DNA of 64,000 nt, taken from contig LLCB01000227.1 of NCBI GenBank assembly GCA_001414345.1, positions 34,350-98,349 of the forward strand, written 5' to 3'. Shown here one piece after another: positions 34,901 to 49,550 of the stretch; position 1 is the first letter of the stretch, and each line of letters starts with the position of its first letter. A program made the translations under genes and the position numbers. This stretch comes from Hymenoscyphus infarciens. Lineage: Eukaryota > Ascomycota > Leotiomycetes > Helotiales > Helotiaceae. Under the pieces are notes generated by a model. It had not been told where the DNA came from and did not search any database. It saw only the letters and a list, made by a program, of their open reading frames with translations.

Positions 34901-36825
34901 TACTACTAAGCTACTGTTAAGTATATAGTAGTAAGCTAAACTATGTTAGTACTAGTGCTATCTTAAGAAGAATACTCGACTACTACTACCTAAGTTCTAC
35001 CTCTTAATTCTTCTTTCTAATACCTAATATATATTATAATATCTAAGCTTATCTAAGATTAATATTATTAATGTTATTTTAGTTCTACGTCGCTTATTAT
35101 TACTAGATATACTTCCTACTAAAACATCGGCTACTCTACTACTCTACGCATCTACTTAAAGCTATAGCTTTATCTTAGCCTCTAACTATATAGACTTACG
35201 AAGCGTTGTAGTAGTAATAATAGCTTTAATTACTTCTATACCTTTAGTTCTTAGGAGTCTAGTTCCTATCTTAAAGCACTTAACTATAAGTTAAAAGTTA
35301 AAAACCTTGATTCTATTTACTATGCTTACTTTTATAGGCCTCTAGAATTCCTAGCTATCTTAATAACTATATAGATAAACTCCGCTTCCTTATACGTACT
35401 CTATTAAAACTAGAATTATAGAATAATACTATTATCTCTAACCTTTATATAAAGTACTATATTTTAAAGAAGGCTCTTTAATTATAGTATAAAGAGAAGG
35501 AGTATTATATTAGGCTATAAGAGTATAATAATTATTAAGTATATTAAATCTAGACTAAAAATATATACTCTACTAACTATATAATAGGTATTATAGTAAC
35601 TTATATTAACCCTAGTATTAAACGTTCTTTAGAATACCCTTATCTCAGTTACTTATTATAATAAGCCTCTCTTATCTACTTATAATACTTCTCTTTTAAC
35701 TACTTATAATACTCTTTTATTAGTCGTTCTTAATAATACTCGTTTCTTAACTGCTTATAATACTCTTCTTCTATCTACTTATTATAATCCCTCTTTCTTA
35801 GTTATCTGTTATAATACTCCTTTTACTAGCTATAATACTAGTACTCTATCTCTTGCTATAAGTAGACCTGCTTTATATAATAGATCCCTAGAGTATAGTA
35901 GCTACGTTCTAGAATCTAAAGAGCCTAGTAGTCTTATTTTACTAGTTAATCCTTTTAATAATATCTTACTTAAATAGGTTAGTTTATATTCTTTAGTCTA
36001 ATATTCTATTCTAACTTACTATAAAAGCTCTAAGAATATTAGTAATAGTAACGCTAACCTTTATCCTTATATTCTTAGACCTTAGAAGAAATTAAGATAT
36101 AAGCTACTTAGAAACTTCTCTCTAAGCTTAATACTGTTTTTTCTTATATATATAATACTATAAATAAGAAAGGAGAGGATATTTAGATATATAAGGCTCT
36201 TATAGGTTTACTTATAAGTAATTTTTTCGCCTATCTTAAAAGCTATATAGATTAATATATATACTTTATAAAAGGTACTATTAATATATTAGATATGAAA
36301 AAGACTATAAATAAGGTAACTAAGAAGTAAAGGAAACTATAAGCCTCTATTATATACTAATTAAAGAAGATAGTAAAGAAACTATAATATTAGGTAAAGT
36401 AGGTCGCTAACCTTCTTTAGAGTACTATAAATCTTACTCTAAGATCTTGTTAGAATATCTTAAATCTTTAAGCTTAAATATATCTAGGTTAAAGATTTAT
36501 ATACTAAGTATAAAAGTAATAAATCTTTAGTATAAGATATTTAAAATAGAAGTAAATATATATAGTAGTTCTTACTACTAGTAGGATAGATAGGTCAAGC
36601 TTTATAATTAATATAAGTAGAATAGTGTTAAATCTAGTAAATTGTCTTTATATCTATAGAGTTAATATAAAGGATAAGTTTAATATATATAGGATTAGCG
36701 TACTTAGGATACTTAGAATTAAGATTCTTTTTCCTAAGATACTCTTTTTATTCTAGTGTTTTAGGATTAATAGACTAATATATAAGCCTCTTTTTAGTAT
36801 TTAAGCTGCTTTTTAAAGCGTAAGC

Positions 36826-37000
36826 TACTAGAGTAGGTAAGTAAGCTACTTATTAATAGATAAGCTACTAGTAATTAGTACTTAAATAGTTAAACATTAG
36901 TAGATAAGTACTATATAAGTAGATAAGCTTCTTATATATAAGTAAGCTACTAGTAATTAGGTAAGCTGCCTCTAACTAGGTAAGCGAGGAGGAGGAAGCT
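36826..37000. repeat. Cluster of degenerate GTAAGCT units
   Basis: Irregularly spaced GTAAGCTACTAG, GATAAGCTACTAG and GTAAGCTGCC units occur about ten times without a fixed period. Confidence 0.65.
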
Positions 37001-37199
37001 ACTAAGCTCTTATCTATCTTATAAGTAAGTACTAGAATCACTAGTAATCTCTCTTATCTACTATTATTCTTAATTATAAGTAAGCTTTATATTAATAGTA
37101 AGCTCTCTAATTAACTCGAGTAAGTTATACTATAAATTTAGAGATATTTATATATTTTAATTAAAGATAAGAGAACTTATTTCTATACTATAAGTAATA

Positions 37200-37720
37200 G
37201 CGTTAATCTTCTACTCTCTTTTATAGCCTTATCCTTAGTTTCTACCTTTTCGCCTTTTTATATACTCTATACTCTTATTACTACTATCTTCCTATCCTTA
37301 GTTTAGCTTTTATACTCTTAGTATTATAGAGTATAGTAGTACTCTTCTTATAGACAGCCTCTTTTATAACCTCGTCTTTAGATTTAGCTTTTATAACCTT
37401 CTTTAAGGTATTATAAGAACTATAGTATTATATAGCGTTATAGTTCTCTTTAATAAAATAGAGTACCTAGCTTACTACTCTCTTTATCGTCATTTCTCTT
37501 ACCTTTACTACTAGTATTAGTTAAGGTAGTAGTAGTAGTACTAGTAGGTATATTTATCTTTAATCTTTTAAATAACTTCTTATATAAAGTATAAGCGTTT
37601 TTAGTATATTTTTAGCTAATAAGAGAACGATCTAGTTAAAATCAACCTAAAGTTATAAATTAATTAGCTTATAAGAATTAATTATAAGACAAGCTTTAAA
37701 GAGCTAAAGCTTATAGTACT
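37200..37720 (-). pseudogene. Coding-like relic, first of two diverged duplicates
   Basis: On the minus strand the segment reads YTKNAYTLYKKLFKRLKINI within a longer stretch, preceded by a conserved TTATAAATTAATTAGCTTAT block near 37,654-37,674. The same order of blocks recurs about 800 bp to the right. RIP stops interrupt it and I do not recognise the protein. Confidence 0.3.
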
Positions 37721-38059
37721 TATTTCCTATTTTAGAGTAAGATTGAAGGTTAACTTATATTTAAAACGTTACCTATAAATAAGGTAACTATAGCTAATAT
37801 CTATATCTTTTTAAGAGTTAATAAGGTAATTATACTAGTAGTAGTACTATTCTTAGTATTATTAGTTACTATCTTTAGTAGAATATTAAAGTTTTAACCT
37901 TTAAAAATTACTTATAAAAGATATAATAGTAGCTAATATTATAAAAAGAAGATATAGAGAATATATATTAAAAGAAAACGCTAAAAAGACTATTTAAGAA
38001 GAGAAGAATAAGGAGAACTAACTCTTATTAGCTTTATATTTTATATTATTATCTTTATT

Positions 38060-38560
38060 AGCTAACTTAGCCTTATTAACACCCTAGCCTTATCTTTAAG
38101 TTCTACTTTTTTACTCTTTTAAGCTCTCTACTCCTCTCTTATTACTACTGTCTTTACTAACCTTAATAGACTTTAGTCTAGTATTTATACTCTTAGACTT
38201 ATAAGGTATAGTAGTACTATTTTTATAAGAAGTCTTTTTTAGAGTAACTAGCTCGCTGCTCTTATTATTATTACTATTCTTATTAACCTTACTAAAGAGC
38301 TTCTTATATATTAAATAAATATTATAGATATATTTTAGACTAATTAAATCAGGTATTAATATTAGCATTTGTTAAAGCATTAGTAATAGTATTAAAAAGA
38401 GTATTAGCCTCTATATTATTAAGAGGCGTAATTTAATTAAAGTCGATCTATAGTTATAAATTAATTAGCTTATAAGTATAGTATAATATAAAGAAAAGAG
38501 AGAGAATAAACTTATATTTAGTACGTCTTTTTAAGAGTTAATAAGAAGTAAACGAAGAGA
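38060..38560 (-). pseudogene. Coding-like relic, second duplicate, with the only open frame in the right block
   Basis: The minus-strand frame at 38,111-38,368 is open for 85 codons (LIYKKLFSKVNKN, then a Ser/Lys/Thr/Asn-rich tail ending GVESLKE). Its YKKLF segment and the neighbouring TTATAAATTAATTAGCTTAT block near 38,456-38,476 correspond to those at 37.2-37.7 kb. The low-complexity composition and RIP context make a functional protein unlikely. Confidence 0.3.
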
Positions 38561-39529
38561 CACTTCTAAAAGATAGAGTAGTTAACTTAGTACTTCCTCT
38601 TAGTAGATCTACATAGATATATAACTACTTAAAGGAAAATAGAGGTTTTAACTATAAAGTATAATAGAGTTCTAATAACTAGATTAAAGAGATAAAGGAT
38701 AATAGGTCTAGTATAGTATTTAAAGATTAGTAGAAGTAGTAGGTAAAAGACTATTATAAAGAGAGCGAAACGTTATAAAATATCTAGATAACCTAGAAAC
38801 CTAACTAAACACACTTAATTACATAGTAGTAACTATATTCTTCTTAAACCCCCTTCTCTCTCTTCTATTTAGCCTATTTAATTTATTCTCTAACTGCTTA
38901 CTTATACTATTTCTCTCTAATCTTAATTATCTTCTCTTAGAATTTATATAAAATCGAGCCTTTACTATTCTTATCTTTTAGTAATAATTCTAGACTACTA
39001 CTATTACTATAAGTAGCTAGATAAGTTTTCTATAAGATCCTACTAGTAAAGTATATAAATTCCTCCTTTATATTATACTTCTATTTATTTACTTATAATA
39101 TATAATTAACGTTATATTTAACTTTTATACCTATATCTAAAAGAAACCTTAGTAAAGAGACGTCGTAGGTTATTACTTATCTATAGAACCCCTCGTTATT
39201 AAAGAGCTTAATTTTATAATTACTAGGATTTATTAAATATTTAAGCTTTATAATTAGACGTAGGTAATAGTAAGAGCTCTTTATAAATAGTGTAATATTA
39301 TTAGTAGAATAAGTAGAAGAGATAACTAATATTATAAGTAAAAGAGTAAAAGGTTTAGGAAATTATATAAATACTAAACGTAGGTAGGTTTCTAAGCTTA
39401 TAAGAATTATATAATAAGCGATAAATTAGAATTCTAGCTATATATAAAAGATATATTAAAGATATAATAGTTTAGTAGTTACTAGAAATATTACTAGATA
39501 TAAAGTAAATAGAATTATATCTATTTATT

Positions 39530-40170
39530 AATTATTAACTAATAAGTAGCTTACCTACTACTAAAGTAAAAACTATAGGTAGCTTATCTACTAACGAGTA
39601 GCTTAGCTACCTTCTAGAATCTTTTACCTATATATTATTACTATTATTAGTCTATAAGCTTAGCTAAAATCAACTAGCTTTACTCTAAGTAATACTAATA
39701 GAAGACTTTATCTACTAAGCTTATTCTATACTTTAATTACTTACTTATCTAGCTAGAAGTAGCTAATTTATAACTTATTTACTAATATTTAAGTTCTAGT
39801 ATATAATAGCTTACTCTCTAAATGTTTGCTTATCTATTAAATAATAGCTTATTTATTAATAAACAGCTTACTTACTAAAACAGAGCTTCTCTATTAATTA
39901 CTAGGAATTTGTAAGCTATAGATTTCTTACTAAAATATATTATAATAATGTTAAGAATAACTAGAAGGACGAATATAGAGAGTAAAGCTTAAATATTTAT
40001 ACTATAGCTTATCTACTAACTTATATAATATAAAGGAACTTTACTAGTTTACTAATTACTTACTTACTAAGTATAAAGTAGCTTACTACTTATTAGTAAC
40101 TTTCTTACTAAAAGGAAATATATCTACTAACGTATTATTAGCTTATCTACTAATAATTAGCTTATTTACT
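39530..40170. repeat. Dispersed AGCTTATCTACTAA units
   Basis: AGCTTACTTACTAA, AGCTTATCTACTAA and AGCTTATTTACTAA occur many times at irregular spacing. They are the reverse orientation of the GTAAGCT units further left. Confidence 0.6.
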
Positions 40171-43100
40171 AAAGTTTAAATAAGCTTAGTCTTAAGATAC
40201 TTAACCTATTCTATATATAAAGAAAAGAGAGTTAAAAACTTATATATTTATATACTTTTAGTATACGTTAAGTATAGCTTATAAATATTATAAACTTAAT
40301 TATTATATTATTATTAGCCTTCTTAAATTATAAAAGGAGAAAAATACTAGTAGGGAAAGTAGTAAAATAAATCGAATCTACGAAACTACGACTATGAAAC
40401 CAGTGCTAACTTTTCTCTACTATATAAACCTTGCTATTAGTACTACTATACTTACTATATTAGTACTAGGATAAGTACTCTTTATAAGAAGCGCTTATAA
40501 AGCGTATATAAGCTACGTTTAATAGTATTCTTAGTAGTATAAGCTCTTTTAAGACCTAAATCTACTAATGTCTTATCTTTCCTATATCTCTTAAGTATAG
40601 AACTATCTATTATATCTACCTTACGTTTACCTAGATAAGAAGTATTAGGAATTATAGTAGATATATACTCTTTTTTATAAACTACCTAGTTAGCTTTAAA
40701 TTTTCTCTTTTTCGCCCCTCTATTAACGCTCTCTATTATGTCCTAGTATACTACTTTATCTCTATTACTAATAGTAATTTTATCTAAATTTCTATTAAGT
40801 TTAAGTAAATCTATATTAGTAGTAGCCTTATCTATATTCTTATTATTTATAACTTCTTCTTCTCTCTCTCTCTTAATTATAGCTTAGTCCTTAGTAGCTA
40901 CTTTCTAGAGAGTAGCTTTCTAGATAGTAAGTAGAACGATTTTTATATTTATAATTTTCAAAATCTATATATAGACTTTAAGAAGAAAAACCTTTAAGCC
41001 TTATATTATAATATTAACGTAGACCTTATATATATAGTTCTTAAGTACCTTTAAGTCTAATATATAGAAAAAGAAGATAGAATATATATAGTATATCTAA
41101 ATAAGCTTCTCTTTATACTTCTTAGTAATATAGAAATGTATAAAGACTTTAGTAGTAGTTTTATTAAAGTAGATAGAATAAACTTAGGTAAGTATATTAA
41201 TATTACCTTTTTTAAACTAATCTAAGGGGCTGAATCAGCTATAAAAAAAGTAGCTTAAAGCTTCTATAATATAGTAATAGTTCTGTCTTATTTAAATAAT
41301 TATATATATAAGTGTCTTTTTACCTTTACCTTTAATAATATAAAAGATAAAGAATAGACTTATAATAAGGTTAATAAATAGCTTCTATAGTTTAGTATTA
41401 ATAATATCTAACTCTACTAAATTAAAAGTATAGTACTAGAAACTAATACTTACGTCTAGTCTAGGTATAATATAAAGCTTAAGCTTAATATTATTCTTAC
41501 TAAGTATAAGTTAAGTCTAGTTATAATAAAACGTTAAATTTTAAGTAGTCTAAATACTAATAGTACTATAAGTAATAAGTTTATATAGTACGTTCTTTAG
41601 ATTCTTATATAAAAAAATATATTAGTTAGAGAGGAGTAAGAAAGATATAATTATATACTTAACTCTATTTACCTATTATACCTAATTAGCGTTCTCTAAT
41701 TTATTAAATAAGAATAGTAAAAGGTTCTTCTATTTATTCTAGATTAAGGAATTAAATAGATAGTCCTCTCTCTAGCCTCTTATTTAATAAGCTTTAAAAT
41801 AGTAGCTTTTAAGTTTATTCTCTATAAACATAAGATTTATAGAAAGTACTTAATTAACTTACTAGTAATAAATAGACTTAAACTTAGTACTATATAAATA
41901 CTTATATAAAATAAACTCTTATATTACTATTATATTAAGAATAAAATAATAATTAAGGAATTACTTACTTTACTTATAGCTTTTAGCCTTTCTTTTAATA
42001 ATATCTAGCCTCTTTTTAAGAATTTAAGAGTAAGTTTTAAGTTATTTCTTAAAAGATATATTAAATATATACTCTTTTATCTTTAAATAACTTTTTATAA
42101 AGTCGATTAAATAAGATAAATCTATATTATTATTAGAAAAGATTTATATAAGAGAGGGCTTTAAGAGTTCTAAACACTTTATAAGAGGTTCTAAATAATC
42201 GAGATATTATAAAGACTACTTAAAATATAGATTTAAAGTTAAAGTATAGATAGTAGGATATTTATAAGGATTATTTATTTATTTTAATAGTAGAGACTTA
42301 GTTAAAGGTTAGGTAGATAAAGAAGGAGAATTTAATAGTAATAGTAAGGACTTATTAAGATTATATAAAGACTGTTTAAAGTAGGGGTTAAGAGTTAAGA
42401 TATAATTAATAAAAAGCTAGGTTTCCTTAATACTATTTATTTACTTTAAAATAGCTAATAGAGAGAGGTACTTAAGAGAATACTACCTTTAATTATAAGT
42501 AGGTAAAGTAGCTATAATAGGCTAAGGATTTAATAAAAGGTATTTAATAGAAAGCTATATTTAATTATAAGAATATAACTATATGTCTATAATAGACTAG
42601 AGATAATATAATAGCGAAGTATAAAAAATAGCTATAGAGGATTTAATAGAATACTAAGAATCTAATAGAGGCTACTTATACTATATTTAATTAAACTACG
42701 AAGTCGTCTTAGTAGAAGGACTTAGAGAGAGTAAGTAATCTATTAAAGGCTACGATTGCTTATAATAACTAGGGTTAGGAGAAGAGGCTGTCTTCTCTAG
42801 AGATAAGCTATTCTAAAATAAGTAGAGAGAGCCTTAAGTAATAAGGTTTTTAGAGTATATATCTTCAATTGCTATCGTATTAATAGTATATATATGTAGA
42901 ATTTGATAATATCTTAGAATAGTGCTTTTAGTAGCTTAAAGTATTATATAAGCTATATATTAGTACTAGATTATTAAAAATCTAGTTATTATTTATATAT
43001 GAAATATCTATTTCTACTAATCTTTTATAAGTAAGCTAATCTTCTATAAGTAATCTAGTTCTTCTTAGTTCTTTTAAGTAATCTAATTCTTTATAAGTAA

Positions 43101-45201
43101 GCCTAGTAGCTTAGCTTTTAAGTTCTATATATAATTCTTTCGTTTACTTATTTATATTATTTATTCTTAAATAAGTAGGCTTACTTATAACTAGTAGAGC
43201 TTACTTACTTATACCTTCTAGGTTAATCTAACCCTCTTTATTAACTCTATAACATCTATAATAAGCTATATATTAATATTAACCTTTTAAATAATAGCTT
43301 TTAGACTCTTAACAAGTAGTAGCTAGAAGAGGAGGAGAGCGAGTATATTACCTAGCTCTTAAGAAATATACGTCTATTATCTACTATTTAACTCTAATAA
43401 CTAGATACTACTAGTTAGATGCCCTTCTTCTACTCTATATAGCTTCTAAGAAGTATTTAACTAATTCTTATATATTTCTTAAACTTAAGTTATCTAGCTA
43501 TTACTTAGTATATCTATAAGGCTTAATAAGTAAGTATCTTATCTTTTACTACTCTTATTAGCGTAAGTAGCTTATTAACTATTAAAGTAAATCGACGAGG
43601 TGTATTTCTCTTTTAGAAAATCTTTTAATTTAAATATCTCTAATAGCTAAAAACGTATTAAGCTAGAATAGAATTCCTCTTTACTTCTCTCTATTCTTAA
43701 AAACTAGAAGATTATTAATAACTAGTAGTTAGCTTCTTAAAACCTCTTAACCTTATATTTAGCTACTCTACCTCTACCTATATTACTCTCTCCTCTGTTG
43801 CTATTACTAAATTTTATACGTCTTTCTTCTTTTTAATTAGCTATACTAATATATTAAAGGATTATAAGAGTTCTATTTATTATTAGCTAGTAGAGATATA
43901 TAACACTTTTATTAATATTAATACTTCTCTCTTATCTCTCTTAGAATTTCTTAAATTCTAAATATTAAATCCTTTAAAAAATAAGTAGTATTCTAATATA
44001 AGTATAATAGACGAACGTATAATCGGTTTATTAAAGTAGAACGCTTCTACTTCTATAAAACACTCTTATAGTAGTAAGAAATAGGTATAAGACTTTTATA
44101 GCTAGCTTCAGAATAGGCGTATCTAGTCTATAGATAGTTAGTATATTTTAAAAGAGTATAAAGACTTTTATAAGATAGTACTTAGTATTATTAGCTTATT
44201 TATAAGGTTTAAAATCGACGAATTATTAGTAACTATAGCTTTCTAATACTTATAGAGTCTTAATAAAAATAAGCGTATATCTAAATCTATAATTATAATA
44301 TTAATTTCTTAAGTTTTAATATAATATAAAATATATATCCTATTTATTAAAAACGACTCTTATTAGGAATTATATAAGAAGAAGAAGGTGCTAATACTAA
44401 GAGAGAAGTCTTATAGAAACGTTTAGAGGTAGAGACTAGCTAAAGAACGCGATTCTAATAAGAAGGTAGATATTACTCTTATTATACTAAATAAACTTTA
44501 TGTTCTATTTAATTATAATACTATTATTAAATTCTAATTAAGAGATTAGCTTATACTAGAATACTTAAGACTTATAAATAATAGTTAAGTATTAGAGAGA
44601 GACTTATAGCTTAATAGTTTTTAGAGGTTTAAGATAAAAGCTTTTATAGACGAGGAATTATATAAGATTATAAAATACCTTAAACTTATAAAAGATTAAG
44701 ATCTATTTTATATAGCCTATTTAGTCTATATTACTTCTTTTTTCTAAGAAGAGAAGCTAATAAAAGACGTTAGCAAAGGAGTATACTCTTAAGTATAAAA
44801 TAAGAGGTTCTAGCTTTATTAAAAGTAGTAAAAGTTAAATACTAAGCTAAAAGAATTAGTAAACGCTAATAATAAGGTAGTGAGTAATAGTACTAGGTGT
44901 GTTATTAATAAAAAGAGCTTTATATTTTCTATAACTACTACCTCTAAAATTATTACTTTATAGGTCTACTTTATAGAAACTAAAATAAGTACTACCTTAT
45001 ATTATATAGCTAACCTTAAGTCTTTTAAATTTAATTACTATAAAAATATCTAAGTATTTTAATAAATATTCCTTACTATTATTTAATAGATAAGGTTTTA
45101 GTGTTTATCTAAACTTAAAGCTAAAATCTAAAAACTACTAGAGTAGGAATAAGTATAAAGGTATAATAGTAGTAGTAGAATATTAGATAGCTCTAGGAAT
45201 T

Positions 45202-45312
45202 CACTTTTATAATAAGTAACTTTTATAATAGATAACTTTCACAATAGGTAACTTTTATAATAGGTAACTTTTATAATAAGTAACTTTCATAATAGATAAC
45301 TTTTATAATAGA
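45202..45312. repeat. 17-bp minisatellite, about 6 copies
   Basis: Units of the form AATAGGTAACTTTTAT and AATAGATAACTTTCAT follow each other with a 17-bp period. The copies differ mainly at positions where C or T and A or G alternate, as expected from RIP. Confidence 0.85.
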
Positions 45313-45374
45313 AGTTTTTAGAGTTTTTATAATTTAATTTTATTTCTTATATATATATAAGCGCTAGTTTTAAA

Positions 45375-45505
45375 TAAGTAAACTCTTCTCTTATAAGTAA
45401 GCTCTAGAATAATAAGTAAGCTCTTATTCTATACTAATAGAAACCTCTATAAATAAATAAGTAAGCTACTAACTCTTAGGTAAGCTCCTAAAATATAAGT
45501 AAGCT
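45375..45505. repeat. Cluster of ATAAGTAAGCTC units
   Basis: Six to seven units close to AATAAGTAAGCTCT occur at irregular intervals shortly after the 17-bp array. Confidence 0.65.
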
Positions 45506-47959
45506 ATAAATTTATAGCCTACCTCTTAAAAGAGTAGAGTATACTAGACTACTTATAGGTTTTATTATATATTAGAACTATTAGTTATATTCTATAGACC
45601 TAAAAAAGTTAAAAGTCGTTTCTACTAAATATAACTAATAGTTCTAATATATATTAAAACCTTATTATAGTCTAGAAGAAGTTAAGCTATATTATAGTTA
45701 CTTAGCTATAAAAAGTAATAATACTCTTAATAGGCTAAAAGAAAGACATTAGCGTCTAGCTTACTTAAGAATTATACTCGCTTACTTAGAACTCTACTAG
45801 CTTATTGTTAATTTAATAGTAGAGTTAAAGGTATAGTAGTAGTAGTAGTATATCTAAGAAGCACTTATTAGTAGGTTTATTACTTTAAATATAGGTGCTC
45901 TTAGTAATATCCTACTCCTTATAAGTACTATAAAGTAATAGAAGAGGAAAGTTTTTTTTTACCTTTTTTCTCTTCTTAGCTACTATGTCTAAGACTACTG
46001 TTTAAGATATTAGAGATATATTACTCTTTTTAAGGAAATATATATTAAAGGAAATTAAGTAATTATTATATAGATTATATAAATTAAAAAAAGAGATACC
46101 TTAGTAATCGAGATTATAAAAGAGATAGAAACAATAGTAGTAGTAATATACTATCTACTACTAAGCTAGTATAAATATAGATTAATTTACTTAGATAAAG
46201 TAAGCTAGCTTTTAATTAAGTAAGCTAGTAAAATCACTATATATTAGTTTAATTAACTTCTAAGAATATCTAGGCGTTTATCTCTTATCTAGTATATCTT
46301 TATATTCTTTCTATTACTAAAAAGCTATTAATACTTTAATAAGGCTATTTAAACTAATACTTTCTTAGTAATAGTTTTATTTAAAGAGAAAATAAGCTAG
46401 CTTACTCTGTTTATTAGCTTAGATATAGTATTAATAGTATAGGTAATATAAGTATATTAGTACCTTTAGTAAAGAATTCTCTAACTAGGTTCTTAGAGCT
46501 AGCTATAAAACTATATAAGTTTTAATTAGTATTAATTAGTAATTATACTTACTAAAATATATAGATAAGCTAGGAAATAGTAGAATTAATACTTAAAGCG
46601 AGTAAGCTAGCTAAAACTCTTCTTTACTTTCTTTAAGTTATAAGTATAGAGTCTTCTTTATTTATTTATAGTAAGGAATATAAATTACTAGATAACGAAA
46701 TAATAGTAGAGATAAAAAGCTAAATAATTAAATTATTTAATAAATTCTACTAATAACTATAATACCTAGTATAGTAAGATAGAGTTAATATATAATATAT
46801 TCTTTCCTATGTATATAGTACTCTTAAGGTCTCTATATTTACTATTATACTACTATAACGCTAAAGTACTTAGTAGTACTACTAAAAGATTAAGAAATTT
46901 AAGACGCTATATTATCTAAAAGAACCTAGTAAATAGAAGAAATAAGAGGGCCTAGATCTTATTAGAGGTTAAGAATTAATATTCTAGGTATTAAAGTATA
47001 ATTTATTAAGCGAATAAGAGAAATTATAGCTTACTTTTAAATTAGATAAGTACTTTCTTAATATATTTAAAACACCTCTACTATTATCTTCTAAGTAATA
47101 GCCCGACGTTAAGCTTTATAAGATATAGTACTAAGAGATTAAGAAAAGGAGGTTAGAAAAGAAGAAGCTATTACTAAATACATATATAAGAATTATAAAT
47201 ATTAAAATGCTTTTAGTTATAGTATATCTAATATTTAAATAGATAAAGGAGCTAGGAAATGTTAGGATTAATATAATAAGCTACCTTAGAGATCGGTCTA
47301 TACTTAGAACGCGAACATATACTATAGTTATATATATAGAGCGAGGAATAAGAATATATAAAGTTCTTAAAAATACTAGGCTTAGGATTACTCTTTTTAA
47401 TAGATATATTAAGTCTAGTAACTTTATCTTTTTAAACTAAGCTAATAAGGCTATATTAAGGCTTATATTAGTAGATATAGATAAAGGAATCTATATATAA
47501 AGAGAGGAATCGTCGTCGCCTTATAAGTAAATAGACCTAAATTCTCTTATGATTAGGCCTACTTCTTATATTAATTCTAAGCCTAAGAATAGAGTTCGAG
47601 TTAAGAAAATATATAGTATAATCTAATAAAAGCTATTAAAAGGTTTTAATAAAGTAATAGATTTAGGAAAGTAGGCTAGAAAGAGGTTACTCCTAGTACT
47701 AGAAATAAAGAACTTAATAGTATTTAAAAGTATTATACTTTATATAGATATTAAGAGGTTAATAAGTAATTTAATTCTTTAGTAATATAAGGAGAAGAAT
47801 ATATATCTAAAACTTAAAATAGTATAGTAGAAGATTTTTAATAAACTCTATTTAAACCTATTAAATATTTAGTTTTCTATATAATATAAGCGTAGCTAGA
47901 ATTAATAGATTATAGATATTTTAACTAAGGTATCACTTCTTAATTTTACTAATAAGTTG

Positions 47960-48430
47960 CGACTAATTATACTAGCTTACTTATAAAAGTTATAGCTTAC
48001 TTAATAAAGTATTCCTTACCTAACTAATTCTAGCTTACTTAAAAATTATATTTAGTAACTTTACTAGCTTACTTAACGATTATATAGGCTTACTTAGTAA
48101 CTTTACTAGCTTACTTAACAATTATATAGGCTTACTTAGTAACTTTACTAGCTTACTTAACTAATTCTAGCTTACTCGACGATTATATTAGCTTATTTAG
48201 TAATTTTACTAGCTTACTTAACTAATTCTAGCTTACTCAACGATTATACTAGCTTACTTAGTAATTTTACTAGCTTACTTAACTAATTCTAGCTTATCTA
48301 ATAATTATACTAGCTTACTTAGTAATTTTACTAGCTTACTTAACTAATTCTAGCTTATCTAACGATTATACTAGCTTACTTAGCAATTTCACTAGCTTTT
48401 TTAACTAATTCTAGTTAACTTAGAAATTAT
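47960..48430. repeat. About 61-bp tandem array of AGCTTACTTA units
   Basis: The phrase CTAACTAATTCTAGCTTACT, or a variant, recurs every 61 bp or so (about 48,160, 48,222, 48,282 and 48,343). Each repeat also contains TTTACTAGCTTACTTA, so AGCTTAC appears two to three times per unit. Units at the left end are more diverged. Confidence 0.85.
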
Positions 48431-49319
48431 ATTAATATAACCTAATTCTAGCTTACTTAATAACCTCTTAAAATCCCTAGAAACTTAAACTCTTTAAAAA
48501 CTTCTAAATCTCTATAATTCTATACTAATAAGAATTCTAATTAAATTAAATAATATAATAGTAAGTAGTCTACTAATTATAAATTATAAAAAATGTTTTA
48601 AATTAAGTATAGAAAATAGAATATATAAAAAATTAAAAAGATAAATTAATAAGTTAACTAAAAAACTCTATATATAGTAAGCTAAATAAATAAAGCTAAT
48701 AAATTTATAAGTAAACAAGATAAATAAACTTTAAATAAACTTATAACTTATACTAGTAGAGGTTAAAACCTATAAACTAGTCTTTCTCTACTAAAATATA
48801 AGTAATAATATTAAGACTATAAACTTAGTAAACTAAGAATATAAGTTATAGTTATTAATACTATTCCTTTAAATTTTTATTCTTAAGTTATAATACTAAG
48901 AAATCTACCTAGGTACGTTATAAAACCTTGATTTTTTAGTATAAGTTTTAGTAGTAAATTTTATAACTAAGCTAAATAAATAAGTAAGGTAAATAAATAT
49001 ATTTATAAGTAAGCTAAATAAGACTAAGAAATAAATAATTTTATAAGCTAGCTAGCTAAGTTTATTAAACAAATATAAAGCTAAGAAATTTTAGATTTAA
49101 AAAAACTATATCTATTATAAGAATAGTTACTAATATAAGTAAATTCTATCTAATCTATATTAATAGTTAAATAAAGTATTTAAGGATTATTAAGCTATAA
49201 GTAATTATATAAATACTAAGTAGAATATTATAGGTCTTCTAATATATTTGTTAGTATTACTAGTACTAGTAATAGTAGCGATAGCCTTAATAACTTAATT
49301 TATATAAAGAGATTTCGTT

Positions 49320-49550
49320 TATCTAGAGATAGACTAGGTATAAGTACTAGTACTAAGGATCTTTTATTTAGAGATTAACTAGATACTAGGGATCTTTTAT
49401 CTAGAGATAGAGATAGACTAAGTATATATACTAGTACTAGAGATCTTTTATTTAGAGATTAACTAGATACTAGGGATCTCTTATCTAGAGATAGAGATAG
49501 ACTAGGTATATGTTCTAGTACTAGAGATCTATTATTTAGAGATTAAGATG
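49320..49550. repeat. 84-bp tandem array, about 2.7 copies
   Basis: The marker GATCTTTTATTTAGAGATTA occurs at 49,358 and 49,442, with a variant at 49,526, exactly 84 bp apart. Units include ACTAGATACTAGGGATCT and GAGATAGAGATAGACTA. Confidence 0.88.

Noticed and set aside
40470..42540. Apparent 690-codon minus-strand frame when all stops are read as Gln
   Set aside because: In RIP-mutated DNA almost all stops are TAA/TAG, so every frame becomes open by this trick; I found no recognisable domain.
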